A stretch of DNA of 64,000 bases from Flavivirga spongiicola (GTDB lineage Bacteria; Bacteroidota; Bacteroidia; Flavobacteriales; Flavobacteriaceae): NCBI RefSeq assembly GCF_030540825.1, contig NZ_JAUOEO010000001.1, positions 655,001-719,000 of the forward strand, written 5' to 3'. The notes beneath the pieces are model-generated. The model saw only the letters and a list, made by a program, of their open reading frames with translations. It did no database searches and had not been told where the DNA came from. This document shows, in pieces, positions 29,583-38,711 of the stretch. The translations under genes were made by a program, and so were the position numbers. The first letter of the stretch is position 1. Every line of letters begins with the position of its first letter.

Positions 29583-29670
29583 TGTCATTCAGAGCGCAGC
29601 GAAGAATCTTTTTAAAATATAATGCATTATTTATAAAAACATAAGATTCTTCGCTGCGCTCTGAATGACA
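29583..29670. repeat. Long perfect inverted repeat (28-nt arms), possible bidirectional terminator
   Basis: Arms 29583-29610 and 29643-29670 are exact reverse complements, starting TGTCATTCAGAGCGCAGCG and continuing through GAAGAATCTT, with a 32-bp AT-rich middle. It lies between convergent genes. The same outer arm (GTCATTCAGA … GAAGAATCT) occurs at 60883-61032, so this is a member of a dispersed family. Confidence 0.85.
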
Positions 29671-29703
29671 CTTTTAGTCTTTTTTATTTTAATAGATCGG
29701 TCT

Positions 29704-30381
29704 TTATTCAATTCGTTTTAAACCTTCTAATCTTTCAATTTTTATTTGTTTTCCAATAGTAGAAATGAGTCCTTCTTTTTTAAATTGAGATAAGACTCTT
29801 ATGGCCGACTCTGTAGCAGTACCTACTATATTAGCAAAATCTTCACGAGATAACAAAACACTAAGCGTACCATCTGGATTAACCCCAAAACTATTATGTA
29901 TGTAAATTAAAGCTTCTGCTAATCGTTGTCTCACAGATTTTTGTGCCATGTTTACTATAATATCATCAGCTTCTCTTAAATCATGTGCCATATCTTTCAA
30001 TACATCAAATGAAAACTTCGGATTGTTTTGAAGATCTGCTATTATTTCACTTTTAGGAATAAAACAAACTTCCATGTCATTTAAAGCGGTTGCCTGTAAA
30101 TTAGAATTCTCATCACTTACCAGAGAACGCTGACCAAGTAATTGACCTTTAACAACCATTTTTACTATTTGGTCTTTACCGTTTTCACTTAACTTAGAAA
30201 GTTTACAAATGCCATCCTTAACGCAATAAACGCCATTTACAGCATCACCTTCTTCAAAAATGACCGTGCCTTTTTTTATAGTGTGAGAAGTTTTACAATT
30301 AGAAATACGCACTAACTCATCTTTAGTCAACGACTTAAGCGAGTTAAACTGTTTGATAATGCATTGTTCACATTTACCCAT
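29704..30381 (-). CDS. fnr: Crp/Fnr-family regulator, FNR-like oxygen sensor
   Basis: 225 aa from the start at 30381 (MGKCEQCIIKQF). A longer in-frame ATG at 30450 is rejected because it overlaps the regulatory palindrome 30420-30431. Cys at positions 4 and 7 (CxxC), 29, 53, 59 and 106. C106 sits in DMEVCFIP, matching the E. coli FNR ligand C122 in MVCEIP, so a 4Fe-4S cluster is likely; the third N-terminal ligand is displaced to C29. A cyclic-nucleotide-like beta-roll is followed by a helix-turn-helix with TESAIR as recognition helix, keeping the Glu and Arg that read TGA…TCA half sites. It is divergent from ccoI, and four matching boxes occur in the window. Confidence 0.9.
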   Translation of the reverse strand: MGKCEQCIIKQFNSLKSLTKDELVRISNCKTSHTIKKGTVIFEEGDAVNGVYCVKDGICKLSKLSENGKDQIVKMVVKGQLLGQRSLVSDENSNLQATALNDMEVCFIPKSEIIADLQNNPKFSFDVLKDMAHDLREADDIIVNMAQKSVRQRLAEALIYIHNSFGVNPDGTLSVLLSREDFANIVGTATESAIRVLSQFKKEGLISTIGKQIKIERLEGLKRIE

Positions 30382-30419
30382 AACAAATAATTGAAAGTTC
30401 TGTAAAAATAGAGAAAACA

Positions 30420-30462
30420 TGACAATTATCATATGATAAAGTGAAATCATTTATGACTTTTG
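30420..30462 (+). promoter_or_regulatory. FNR-dependent promoter of ccoI (also near fnr start)
   Basis: TGACAATTATCA at 30420-30431, identical to the pflB box, then a -7-like GACTTTTG at 30455-30462. The centre-to-box distance is again 36.5 bp. The inferred start near 30467 supports ccoI translation from 30489. The box also lies 39 bp before the fnr start on the other strand, where no good -7 box sits at the activating distance, so autorepression is possible. Confidence 0.78.
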
Positions 30463-30488
30463 TTGCAGGTATAAATGAGCAAATAATA

Positions 30489-32867
30489 ATGAGCAACAAC
30501 ACATGTTTTCATTGTGGGTTAGATGCTACATCTTCTACAATTACATTTGATAATAAGTCATTTTGTTGTAATGGTTGTAAAACTGTTTACGAAATTTTTT
30601 CTGTAAACGATTTAACCTGTTACTACGATCTGCAACAAGCACCTGGGGCAACCCCCAAGGATATTGAAGGTAAATACAATTTTTTAGATAATGCCAAAAT
30701 TGTAGAGCAGCTACTGGAATTTAATAATGATGGTACTCAAATAGTTACGCTATATGTTCCACACATTCATTGTAGTTCATGTATTTGGATTTTAGAAAAC
30801 TTAAACAAGCTAAATCCTGCCATAAGTGCATCTATAGTCAATTTTGGTAAAAAAAATGTGCGGGTCACTTTTAATAGCGAATCACTTACATTAAAAAAAC
30901 TCGTAGCATTATTGAGTAGTATTGGCTACGAACCTTTTATAAGTTTAGACGATTATAGTGTTGGTAAAAAGCACATTGACCGATCCTTAATATATAAATT
31001 GGGAATTGCAGGTTTTGCTTTTGGAAATGTCATGTTTTTGTCATTTCCAGAGTACTTTCAAGTGGATGGCTTTTGGATAGAAAAATATAAACACCTTTTT
31101 AGATGGTTGATGTTTTTCTTTTCACTTCCTGTTGTTTTTTATTCTGCACAGGATTATTTCATTTCAGCATTTAAAGGTCTTCGATCTAAAATTTTAAATA
31201 TCGATGTTCCGATTGCTTTGGGTGTTTTGGTATTATTTGTTAGAAGCTCTTCTGAAATTATCTTTGATGCAGGTTCTGGTTTTTTTGATAGCTTAACAGG
31301 ACTTATCTTCTTTCTATTACTAGGAAAGTTTTTTCAACAAAAAACATATACATTTTTATCTTTTGAACGTGATTACAAATCGTACTTCCCTATTGGAGTT
31401 ACAAAAATAACAACAGAAGGAACAGAGGAATCCATACAAGTATATGATATTGAAAAAGGCGATCGATTACTTATTAGAAATGAGGAACTCATTCCTGTTG
31501 ATTGTATTTTAATAAAAGGAACCGCTCGTATTGACTATAGTTTTGTTACTGGTGAATCTAAAATAGTGTCAAAACAATCGGGAGACAAATTGTTTGCAGG
31601 TGGTAAACAGTTAGATGGTAGTATTGAAGTGGATGTATTAAAATCAGTGGAACAAAGTTATCTAACACAACTTTGGAGTAACGATGTATTTAAAAAAGAC
31701 AAAGAATTATCGTTTACAAACATTACCAATAGTATTAGTAAACGCTTTACAATTGTCATTTTATTAATCGCTTTAGTAGCTACCACTTTTTGGTTAGTAA
31801 CAGATCCAAGTAAAGCATTAAATGTTTTTACTTCGGTATTAATTATAGCGTGTCCATGTGCCATTGCTTTATCCGCCCCTTTCACTTTTGGGAATATTTT
31901 ACGCATTCTGGGAAAGAAAAAATTCTATTTGAAAAATGCCAGTGTCATTGAGCAATTAGCCAAAATAAATACTATTATTTTTGATAAAACAGGTACCATA
32001 ACCGCCAATAAAGAAACGGCTATAAATTATGAAGGTTCTCAACTTTCTTTAGATGAAGAAACATTATTAAAAAGTACATTACGAGGGTCTAATCATCCAT
32101 TAAGTCGATCGCTATATAATATCTTAAATAAGCATGACATACTTACTTTAGATACTTATGAAGAATTTTTAGGAAAAGGTATTGAAGCAAAATACAAAGA
32201 TCACAATATAAAAATAGGATCCGCTCCTTTTGTTGGCCATACAAGTGATACAGCAACATTAAATACAACTGTTCACGTGAGCACAAATAATAAATATAAA
32301 GGCAAGTTTACATTCTATAATGCCTACAGAAAAGGAATTTCTCAACTATTTAATACACTTAAAAAGGAGTACGACTTAGTGATTCTTTCTGGTGATAATG
32401 CAGGTGAAAAAGATAACTTAACAAAACTACTCCCAACAAAAACAAAGCTACTTTTCAATCAAAAACCAGAAGACAAATTAGAATACATTAAATACCATCA
32501 AGACGAAGGTGCCAATGTATTGATGATTGGAGATGGACTAAATGATGCCGGTGCATTAGCACAAAGCAATGTTGGTATTGCTATTTCGGAAAACGTAAAT
32601 GTCTTTTCTCCTGCCTGCGATGCTATTTTAGATGCTTCAAAATTCAACCAATTATTTAATTATATAAAATTATCTAAATCCGCTATAAAAATTATTAAAT
32701 GGAGCTTTTTACTCTCGTTTATATATAATAGTATCGGGCTTTATTTTGCTGTTACTGGTCAGTTAGCACCAGTGATAGCTGCTATATTAATGCCACTTAG
32801 TTCTATAAGTATAGTCGCATTTACAACTATAGCGACCAATATTGTTGGACAGAAAATCCCATCCTAA
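30489..32867 (+). CDS. ccoI: Heavy-metal P-type ATPase, cbb3 oxidase copper supply (CcoI/FixI)
   Basis: Copper-exporting P1B ATPase needed for cbb3 assembly, inner membrane, 792 aa from 30489 (MSNNTCFHCGLDA). The frame extends upstream but the promoter places the start here. The N-terminus has a Cys-rich metal-binding region (CFHCG, CCNGCK) followed by an HMA-like CSSC in PHIHCSSCIW. Eight membrane segments include the CPC motif (IACPCAIALSAP). The phosphorylation motif DKTGTIT and hinge GDGLNDAGAL are intact. It is the first gene of the cco region, transcribed divergently from fnr. Confidence 0.93.
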   Translation: MSNNTCFHCGLDATSSTITFDNKSFCCNGCKTVYEIFSVNDLTCYYDLQQAPGATPKDIEGKYNFLDNAKIVEQLLEFNNDGTQIVTLYVPHIHCSSCIWILENLNKLNPAISASIVNFGKKNVRVTFNSESLTLKKLVALLSSIGYEPFISLDDYSVGKKHIDRSLIYKLGIAGFAFGNVMFLSFPEYFQVDGFWIEKYKHLFRWLMFFFSLPVVFYSAQDYFISAFKGLRSKILNIDVPIALGVLVLFVRSSSEIIFDAGSGFFDSLTGLIFFLLLGKFFQQKTYTFLSFERDYKSYFPIGVTKITTEGTEESIQVYDIEKGDRLLIRNEELIPVDCILIKGTARIDYSFVTGESKIVSKQSGDKLFAGGKQLDGSIEVDVLKSVEQSYLTQLWSNDVFKKDKELSFTNITNSISKRFTIVILLIALVATTFWLVTDPSKALNVFTSVLIIACPCAIALSAPFTFGNILRILGKKKFYLKNASVIEQLAKINTIIFDKTGTITANKETAINYEGSQLSLDEETLLKSTLRGSNHPLSRSLYNILNKHDILTLDTYEEFLGKGIEAKYKDHNIKIGSAPFVGHTSDTATLNTTVHVSTNNKYKGKFTFYNAYRKGISQLFNTLKKEYDLVILSGDNAGEKDNLTKLLPTKTKLLFNQKPEDKLEYIKYHQDEGANVLMIGDGLNDAGALAQSNVGIAISENVNVFSPACDAILDASKFNQLFNYIKLSKSAIKIIKWSFLLSFIYNSIGLYFAVTGQLAPVIAAILMPLSSISIVAFTTIATNIVGQKIPS

Positions 32868-32945
32868 ATCCTTCCCAAAGGGAAGGACTTGGATACCGAT
32901 TAAACATAACAGTTCCCTTTCCTTTGGAAAGGGTTAGGGAAAGGA
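32868..32945. repeat. Palindromic intergenic repeats between ccoI and ccoS
   Basis: Two stems: CCTTCCC / GGGAAGG just after the ccoI stop, and at 32908-32944 AACAGTTCCC with CTTTCC / GGAAAG arms and GGTTAGGG. The second is the sister copy of the element at 22972-23009. It may act as a terminator for ccoI before the separate ccoS promoter. Confidence 0.7.
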
Positions 32946-32962
32946 AATAAATAAACAGAACA

Positions 32963-33005
32963 TGATAAAAGTCATTTTTTAACAATAAGTATGAAAGTAA
33001 TTTTG
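32963..33005 (+). promoter_or_regulatory. FNR-dependent promoter of ccoS-ccoNOQP
   Basis: TGATAAAAGTCA (32963-32974) matches TGAYnnnnRTCA; the -7 box TAATTTTG is at 32998-33005. The centre-to-box distance is 36.5 bp as at pflB, ccoI and hemN. The inferred start is near 33010, 16 bp before the ccoS ATG. Confidence 0.82.
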
Positions 33006-33025
33006 AACCATAACTTCAAGTAGGT

Positions 33026-33199
33026 ATGAGTGTTATTTATATTTTATTAGCTATAAGCATTGTTGTAGCTGTTGGTTTCTTTATAGCCTTTATTTGGGCT
33101 GTAAAAAAAGGACAGTATGATGATAGTTATACCCCTTCCGTAAGAATGTTATTTGAAGATGAACTCGTTAAAGATAATTCCAATGAAACAACAGATTAA
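33026..33199 (+). CDS. ccoS: cbb3-type oxidase assembly protein CcoS
   Basis: 57-aa single-pass membrane protein, needed for cofactor insertion into cbb3 oxidase. Sequence starts MSVIYILLAISIVVAVGFF, with one transmembrane helix (residues 3-27), then the FIWAVKKGQYDD segment characteristic of CcoS and a short acidic tail. It sits between ccoI and ccoN, as in other Bacteroidetes, and directly after an FNR-type promoter. Confidence 0.92.
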   Translation: MSVIYILLAISIVVAVGFFIAFIWAVKKGQYDDSYTPSVRMLFEDELVKDNSNETTD

Positions 33200-33248
33200 T
33201 AACTATAATTACGAACATCGCTATCACAAAAATCAAAAAAACCAATCA

Positions 33249-33276
33249 TAAATTTGGCGACTTCATATCGCCTTTA
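33249..33276 (+). promoter_or_regulatory. Second -7 box and small hairpin before ccoN
   Basis: TAAATTTG at 33249-33256 fits a -7 box. It merges into a small hairpin GGCGA / TCGCC (33256-33272) followed by TTTAAAAA. This could be an internal promoter or an attenuator between ccoS and ccoN; no -33 TTG is at the usual distance. Confidence 0.35.
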
Positions 33277-33299
33277 AAAATTAAATAATCAATTATAAT

Positions 33300-35492
33300 A
33301 TGGAAATGCAGCAATTTCATTACGATAATAAGATCGTTAAAAATTTCATTTACGCTACCATGCTTTGGGGTGTTGTGGGAATGTTGGTAGGCTTACTACT
33401 GGCATTTATGTTTTTATTCCCTAATCTAACCGACGGTATTTCATGGCTAAGCTTTGGTCGATTAAGACCATTACATACCAATGCCGTTATTTTTGCTTTT
33501 GTTGGTAATGCTATTTTTGCAGGAGTTTACTACTCCACGCAACGTCTATTAAAAGCTAGAATGTTTAATGACACCTTAAGTAAAATTAACTTTTGGGGCT
33601 GGCAACTTATTATAGTAGGCGCAGCAATCACATTACCTTTAGGCTATACAACATCTAAAGAATATGCTGAATTAGAATGGCCATTTGATATTGCTATTGC
33701 TGTTATATGGGTTGTTTTTGGATGGAACTTAATTGGAACTATTCTAAAAAGAAGACAACGCCATTTATATGTTGCTATCTGGTTTTATATAGCAACTTTT
33801 GTTACCGTTGCTGTCCTTCATATTTTTAATAGTTTAGAATTACCTGTAAGTGCATTAAAAAGTTACTCGGTTTATGCAGGCGTGCAAGATGCCTTAGTAC
33901 AATGGTGGTATGGGCACAATGCGGTAGCATTCTTTTTAACCACACCTTTTTTAGGGCTCATGTATTATTTCATTCCTAAAGCAGCTAACAGACCTGTATA
34001 TTCTTATAGGCTATCCATTGTTCACTTCTGGTCATTAATCTTTATATACATTTGGGCAGGACCTCATCACCTATTATATACAGCATTACCAGAATGGGCA
34101 CAAAACTTAGGTGTTGCATTTTCAGTCATGCTATTAATGCCATCTTGGGGTGGTATGATAAACGGGCTTTTAACTCTAAGGGGGGCTTGGGACAAAGTAC
34201 GTACAGATCCTGTTTTAAAATTTATGGTGGTAGCCATTACAGGTTACGGTATGGCAACCTTTGAAGGTCCTATGTTATCGCTTAAAAACGTTAATGCTAT
34301 TGCTCACTTTACAGACTGGATTATCGCTCACGTACACGTAGGCGCCCTGGCATGGAATGGGTTCCTAACCTTTGGTATGATATATTGGCTAGTGCCTAGA
34401 CTTTTCAAAACAAAACTATTCTCTGTTGGATTAGCTAATCTACATTTCTGGATTGGCACACTAGGTATCATTATGTATGCCTTACCAATGTATGTTGCTG
34501 GTTTTACACAAGCAAGTATGTGGAAGCAATTCAATCCTGACGGTACATTAGTTTATGGTAACTTCTTAGAAACTGTTACAGAAATTATTCCTATGTATTG
34601 GATGCGTGCCATTGGAGGAACACTATTCATTACAGGTATGTTAATCATGGTTTACAATGTTATTGTAACCATTAGGCAAGGTAGCAACGTCGAAAATGAA
34701 TTAGCTGAAGCACCAGTTTTAGAGCGTGTTACTAAAAAACGTACTGCTAGTGAAGGATGGCATACCTGGTTAGAACGTAGACCAGTTCAGTTAACACTCT
34801 TAGCTACAGTCGCTATTCTAATAGGTGGTATCATTCAAATTGTACCTACCATTATGGTAAAGTCTAATATTCCGACCATAGCTAGTGTAAAGCCTTATAC
34901 ACCTTTAGAATTAGAAGGTCGCGATATTTATATTCGAGAAGGCTGCGTAGGTTGCCATTCACAAATGATTCGCCCTTTTAGAAGTGAAGTAGAACGGTAT
35001 GGAGAATATTCAAAAGCAGGCGAATTTGTTTACGATCACCCATTCCTTTGGGGTAGTAAACGTACCGGACCGGATTTACATAGACTAGGCGGTAAATATT
35101 CTGATAATTGGCACTTTAATCACATGTACGATCCGCAAAGTACCTCATCTGGGTCCATTATGCCTCGTTATCCTTGGTTGATAACAGGCAGCAGTAGTAA
35201 ATTGGATAAATCTATGACTGAAGCTAAAATGGAAGTTATGGTATCATTAGGGGTTCCTTATACTGAAGAAGACATTGCTAATGCGCAGGAAGACATGTTA
35301 GCACAAGGCTCACAAATAGAACAAAACCTTTATAGTGATCCTGATTTTGCTGATACGTATGAAGCCGATAAAAAATATGCTTCTGAAAATGGTGAAGACT
35401 TTATCGAGATGAAAAACAGAGAAATTGTAGCGCTTATAGCTTATTTACAACGTTTAGGAACCGATATTAAGGTAGAAACAGCACAACAATAA
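33300..35492 (+). CDS. ccoN: cbb3-type cytochrome c oxidase, fused CcoN-CcoO
   Basis: Catalytic subunit of the high-affinity terminal oxidase, 730 aa, inner membrane. Residues 1-480 are the 12-helix haem-copper CcoN part with conserved histidines (RLRPLHTNAVIFAF, WWYGHNAVAFFLTTPFLG, GPHHLLYT, IAHVHVGALAWNG). Residues ~495-730 are the CcoO part, with one transmembrane helix and a c-type haem motif EGCVGCHSQMIRPF. Fusion of the two subunits is normal in Bacteroidetes. Part of the FNR-controlled ccoS-NOQP unit. Confidence 0.96.
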   Translation: MEMQQFHYDNKIVKNFIYATMLWGVVGMLVGLLLAFMFLFPNLTDGISWLSFGRLRPLHTNAVIFAFVGNAIFAGVYYSTQRLLKARMFNDTLSKINFWGWQLIIVGAAITLPLGYTTSKEYAELEWPFDIAIAVIWVVFGWNLIGTILKRRQRHLYVAIWFYIATFVTVAVLHIFNSLELPVSALKSYSVYAGVQDALVQWWYGHNAVAFFLTTPFLGLMYYFIPKAANRPVYSYRLSIVHFWSLIFIYIWAGPHHLLYTALPEWAQNLGVAFSVMLLMPSWGGMINGLLTLRGAWDKVRTDPVLKFMVVAITGYGMATFEGPMLSLKNVNAIAHFTDWIIAHVHVGALAWNGFLTFGMIYWLVPRLFKTKLFSVGLANLHFWIGTLGIIMYALPMYVAGFTQASMWKQFNPDGTLVYGNFLETVTEIIPMYWMRAIGGTLFITGMLIMVYNVIVTIRQGSNVENELAEAPVLERVTKKRTASEGWHTWLERRPVQLTLLATVAILIGGIIQIVPTIMVKSNIPTIASVKPYTPLELEGRDIYIREGCVGCHSQMIRPFRSEVERYGEYSKAGEFVYDHPFLWGSKRTGPDLHRLGGKYSDNWHFNHMYDPQSTSSGSIMPRYPWLITGSSSKLDKSMTEAKMEVMVSLGVPYTEEDIANAQEDMLAQGSQIEQNLYSDPDFADTYEADKKYASENGEDFIEMKNREIVALIAYLQRLGTDIKVETAQQ

Positions 35493-35510
35493 CCATCAAA
35501 AATAAAACAC

Positions 35511-35699
35511 ATGTTAAAATTTGTAAAAAACCATATGGAGAGTATTACAGGTATCGAAATTTATCCGATGATCTCTTTACTCATCTTTTTCATATTTTTT
35601 GTAGCCCTTTTTTGGTGGGTCATTACTGCTAAAAAAGATTATATAAAAACCGTAAGCAATATTCCATTAGACAACAATCAAAACGACGATATATCATGA
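35511..35699 (+). CDS. ccoQ: cbb3 oxidase subunit CcoQ
   Basis: 62-aa single-span protein. The membrane helix is SLLIFFIFFVALFWWVITA, followed by a polar tail, the usual CcoQ layout. The start at 35511 is 18 bp after ccoNO; an internal Met at residue 9 is a possible alternative. Its stop overlaps the ccoP start by 4 bp (ATGA), so the two are translationally coupled. Confidence 0.88.
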   Translation: MLKFVKNHMESITGIEIYPMISLLIFFIFFVALFWWVITAKKDYIKTVSNIPLDNNQNDDIS

Positions 35700-36595
35700 G
35701 AAAATTAATCCCATCCTGGATACGAGTTCCAATTGTGTTCTTTATTATTTTTGGAGCTGTAGAATTCTTTATAGACTCAGGTGATAAACCTGCTTTTATA
35801 GAATATCCTACCGTTTCATTATTCTTATTGCTAGTACTTCTTATTTTAATCGCTATTGAAGCCATTGTTGGTGCATTAGAAAATGTGATGCTTCATAGAT
35901 TAGATGAAGAAGCTAAAGCGCGATTTTTAGAAGAAAAAGAAAAGCAATATCAATTTACGTGGTTAAAAAATGCATATATAAAACTTCTTGGGCAAAAGCC
36001 TCTTGATGAAGAAGGAGAAATTATTTTAGACCACAATTACGATGGTATAAAAGAACTCGACAATAACTTACCACCGTGGTGGTTATACGGCTTCTACATC
36101 TCTATTGTTTTTGCTGCTGTCTATTTATTGAAATATCATGTTTTTAATGGCGATACTCAAATTGATGAATTAGAAACCGAACTAGCAGAAGCAAGAACTG
36201 CTATTGAAGCTTATAAAAAAACGGCTAAAGATTTAGTAGATATAAATACGGTTACATTGCTAACCGAAGCTGCCGACTTAAGCGCAGGTAAATCTATTTT
36301 CGAAACCACTTGCGTAGCTTGTCATATGGCTGATGGAGGCGGTGGTATTGGCCCAAATTTAACCGACCAAAATTGGATCTTAGGTGGCGATATAAAAAGT
36401 GTATTTAGAACAGTTTCTGAAGGTGGGCGTTCTGGTAAAGGTATGATTGCCTGGAAGCAGCAACTAAAACCATTAGAAATAGCACAAGTATCAAGCTATG
36501 TTTTAACATTTCAAGGTACAACACCTGCCAATCCTAAAGCACCAGAAGGTGATATATGGGTAGATGAAAATGCTGAAATATTAGAATCTAATTGA
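35696..36595 (+). CDS. ccoP: cbb3 oxidase subunit CcoP (single haem motif)
   Basis: 299 aa. Two hydrophobic segments near the start (residues ~9-25 and 40-62), then a cytoplasmic stretch, the conserved NNLPPWWLYGFYISIVFA entry to a further membrane helix, a coiled linker and a C-terminal cytochrome c domain with CVACHMADGGGGIGPNL. Only one CxxCH is present, whereas proteobacterial CcoP has two, so this is the monohaem Bacteroidetes form. Met ligand candidates lie in GKGMIAWKQQL. Overlaps ccoQ by 4 bp. Confidence 0.94.
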   Translation: MRKLIPSWIRVPIVFFIIFGAVEFFIDSGDKPAFIEYPTVSLFLLLVLLILIAIEAIVGALENVMLHRLDEEAKARFLEEKEKQYQFTWLKNAYIKLLGQKPLDEEGEIILDHNYDGIKELDNNLPPWWLYGFYISIVFAAVYLLKYHVFNGDTQIDELETELAEARTAIEAYKKTAKDLVDINTVTLLTEAADLSAGKSIFETTCVACHMADGGGGIGPNLTDQNWILGGDIKSVFRTVSEGGRSGKGMIAWKQQLKPLEIAQVSSYVLTFQGTTPANPKAPEGDIWVDENAEILESN

Positions 36596-36636
36596 AAACA
36601 ATCTTTATTCCTTGTTCTTGAAATTGAATAAAATTA

Positions 36637-36669
36637 AGACCTGTCAGGTTTTAAAAACCTGATAGGTCT
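36637..36669. repeat. Palindromic hairpin between ccoP and ccoG
   Basis: AGACCTGTCAGGTTTT followed by its near-exact reverse complement (one mismatch) in 33 bp. A dispersed Bacteroidetes intergenic palindrome that could stall or attenuate transcription between ccoP and ccoG. Confidence 0.75.
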
Positions 36670-36695
36670 ACAAAAATTAAAATATAAAAACGATT

Positions 36696-38120
36696 TTGGA
36701 AACGCCAGAAAACGAAACATTCAGAGATTCTATAGGTACAGTTACCGAAGAAGGTAAACGTGCCTGGGTATTTCCAAAAAAACCTAGCGGGAAATTTTAT
36801 AAATACCGAAAGTGGGTAAGTTATGGGTTACTGGCCTTTTTATTACTGTCTCCTTTCATAAAAGTTAATGGGAATCAGTTTTTAATGTTCAATGTTTTAG
36901 AACGTCGTTTTAATATTTTTGGATTTCCATTCTGGCCGCAAGACTTTCATTTGTTTGTAATCTCGATGATTATTGGAGTCATTTTTATTACACTTTTCAC
37001 TGTCGCGTTTGGTAGGATTTTCTGTGGATGGATTTGCCCTCAAACCATTTTTATGGAAATGGTTTTTCGTAGAATCGAATATTGGATTGAAGGTGATAGA
37101 GGGAAGCAAATAAGATTATCAAAACAACCATGGAATGCAGAAAAAATCAGAAAAAAAGGATTAAAACTAATTATATTTCTTATTATTTCTTTCATTATTT
37201 CCAATGTATTTTTAGCCTACTTAATTGGAAGCGATACCCTCATTCGTTATATAACCGATGGCCCTCTTGATCATGTAAGCACTCTTATTTCATTAACTAT
37301 TTTTACAGCAGTATTTTATTTTGTTTTTGCATGGTTTAGAGAGCAAGTGTGTATTATTGCTTGCCCTTATGGAAGATTGCAAGGTGTACTTTTAGACACA
37401 AAATCTGTGGTTGTAGCATACGATCATAAACGTGGTGAAGCTGAAAAAGGCAGAAAGAAATTTAGAAAAAATGAAGACAGGCAGGCTTTAGGTCATGGAG
37501 ATTGTATCGATTGTTTTCAATGTGTCAATGTATGTCCTACCGGAATTGATATTAGAAATGGCACACAACTGGAATGTGTAAACTGTACCGCTTGTATTGA
37601 TGAATGTGACCATATTATGGAAAGCATTAATCTCCCAAAAGGCTTGATTAAATATACCAGTGAAGATAATATTGAAAAGAAAACACCTTTTAAATTAACA
37701 GCAAGGATAAAGGGCTACATTGTGGTTCTTTCTATTCTAATTGGCTTGCTAACTGGTATGCTATTTTTAAGAAATGATGTAGAAGCCAATGTATTAAGGT
37801 TACCTGGCCAATTGTACGAACATAAAGAGAATAATATAATAAGTAACGTTTTTACTTATAAATTAGTGAATAAGACTACTAAAGACATTGAAAATGTGAG
37901 TTTCAAATTGATGTCGCATAAAGGAGGTTTAAAACTAGTGGCTACACACGATAGTTTTGTAGTACCAAGCCAAGGGATTGCAGAAGGCACTTTATTTATT
38001 GAAATAAATAATTCGGCATTATCAGGTGATAGAAATAAAGTAAAGATAGGTGTATACACAGATGATAAATTAATTGAGACAACAACGGCTAATTTTTTAG
38101 GTCCTAGGAGTTATAAATAG
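36696..38120 (+). CDS. ccoG: cbb3 oxidase accessory ferredoxin-like protein CcoG
   Basis: 474 aa, inner-membrane Fe-S protein of the CcoG/RdxA/FixG family that prepares copper for CcoI. No ATG fits; the TTG at 36696 gives the family N-terminus (ETPENETFRDSIGTV, then GKRAWVFPKKPSGKFYKYRK). Membrane helices carry FGRIFCGWICPQTIF and IIACPYGRLQG. Two 4Fe-4S motifs follow (CIDCFQCVNVCPTGIDI and CVNCTACIDECDHIM), then the IG-like C-terminal domain. It follows ccoP after a palindrome. Confidence 0.93.
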   Translation: METPENETFRDSIGTVTEEGKRAWVFPKKPSGKFYKYRKWVSYGLLAFLLLSPFIKVNGNQFLMFNVLERRFNIFGFPFWPQDFHLFVISMIIGVIFITLFTVAFGRIFCGWICPQTIFMEMVFRRIEYWIEGDRGKQIRLSKQPWNAEKIRKKGLKLIIFLIISFIISNVFLAYLIGSDTLIRYITDGPLDHVSTLISLTIFTAVFYFVFAWFREQVCIIACPYGRLQGVLLDTKSVVVAYDHKRGEAEKGRKKFRKNEDRQALGHGDCIDCFQCVNVCPTGIDIRNGTQLECVNCTACIDECDHIMESINLPKGLIKYTSEDNIEKKTPFKLTARIKGYIVVLSILIGLLTGMLFLRNDVEANVLRLPGQLYEHKENNIISNVFTYKLVNKTTKDIENVSFKLMSHKGGLKLVATHDSFVVPSQGIAEGTLFIEINNSALSGDRNKVKIGVYTDDKLIETTTANFLGPRSYK

Positions 38121-38264
38121 TATGCAGTTAGCTTGGCAATGTATGATTGATTTAGATGTTTATTGAAGTCTTGTAATAAAAAAGCCCGACCCAAAGGGGA
38201 ATGCTATAATAAAAGAATAAGTAACAGATTTCCTCCTTCGAGGGAATAATAAAAGAATATCGTT

Positions 38265-38711
38265 ATGAAAATAAACTGGGGAACAGGAATTGTGATTGCA
38301 TTTATAGGTTTTATAAGCTTTATAATGTATTTTATTATAACCATGAATGTAGATGATGCTTATGATCATGATTTAGTGACAGAAGATTATTATGCCGAAG
38401 AACTAGAATATCAAAAAGATATTGATAAGTTAAAAAATGCTAAAAATTTAAACGAAAACATTACATATAAAAAAACTGCCGAAGGATTAATTATTCAATT
38501 TCCTAAGGCTATAGGCTTTAAAAAAATCACTGGAAAAATATTCCTATATAGACCATCTAACAAACATTTAGATTTTGATACTACTATTTCATTATCTAAA
38601 CCCAATTTGCTCATACCTGACAATCGTTTGGTAGATGGTCGTTGGAATATTAAAATTGATTGGCAATATAATGGAATTTATTATTTATTTAAAGAATCTA
38701 TTAATTATTAA
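38265..38711 (+). CDS. ccoH: FixH/CcoH family protein
   Basis: 148 aa, one N-terminal membrane helix (GIVIAFIGFISFIMYFIIT) followed by a periplasmic domain with the DLVTEDYYAEELEYQKDID signature of FixH. Needed for cbb3 assembly. The C-terminal third (KITGKIFLYRPSNKH onward) is duplicated immediately downstream as a broken copy. Expected position between ccoG and the SafE-type gene. Confidence 0.88.
   Translation: MKINWGTGIVIAFIGFISFIMYFIITMNVDDAYDHDLVTEDYYAEELEYQKDIDKLKNAKNLNENITYKKTAEGLIIQFPKAIGFKKITGKIFLYRPSNKHLDFDTTISLSKPNLLIPDNRLVDGRWNIKIDWQYNGIYYLFKESINY

Noticed and set aside
29583..29670. Terminal inverted repeats of a transposon
   Set aside because: Only 32 bp lie between the arms, with no transposase and no visible target duplication; better explained as a hairpin repeat.
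30382..30450. N-terminal extension of the FNR-like regulator
   Set aside because: It would be translated through the FNR box and lacks similarity to the family; the start at 30381 gives the expected CxxC N-terminus.
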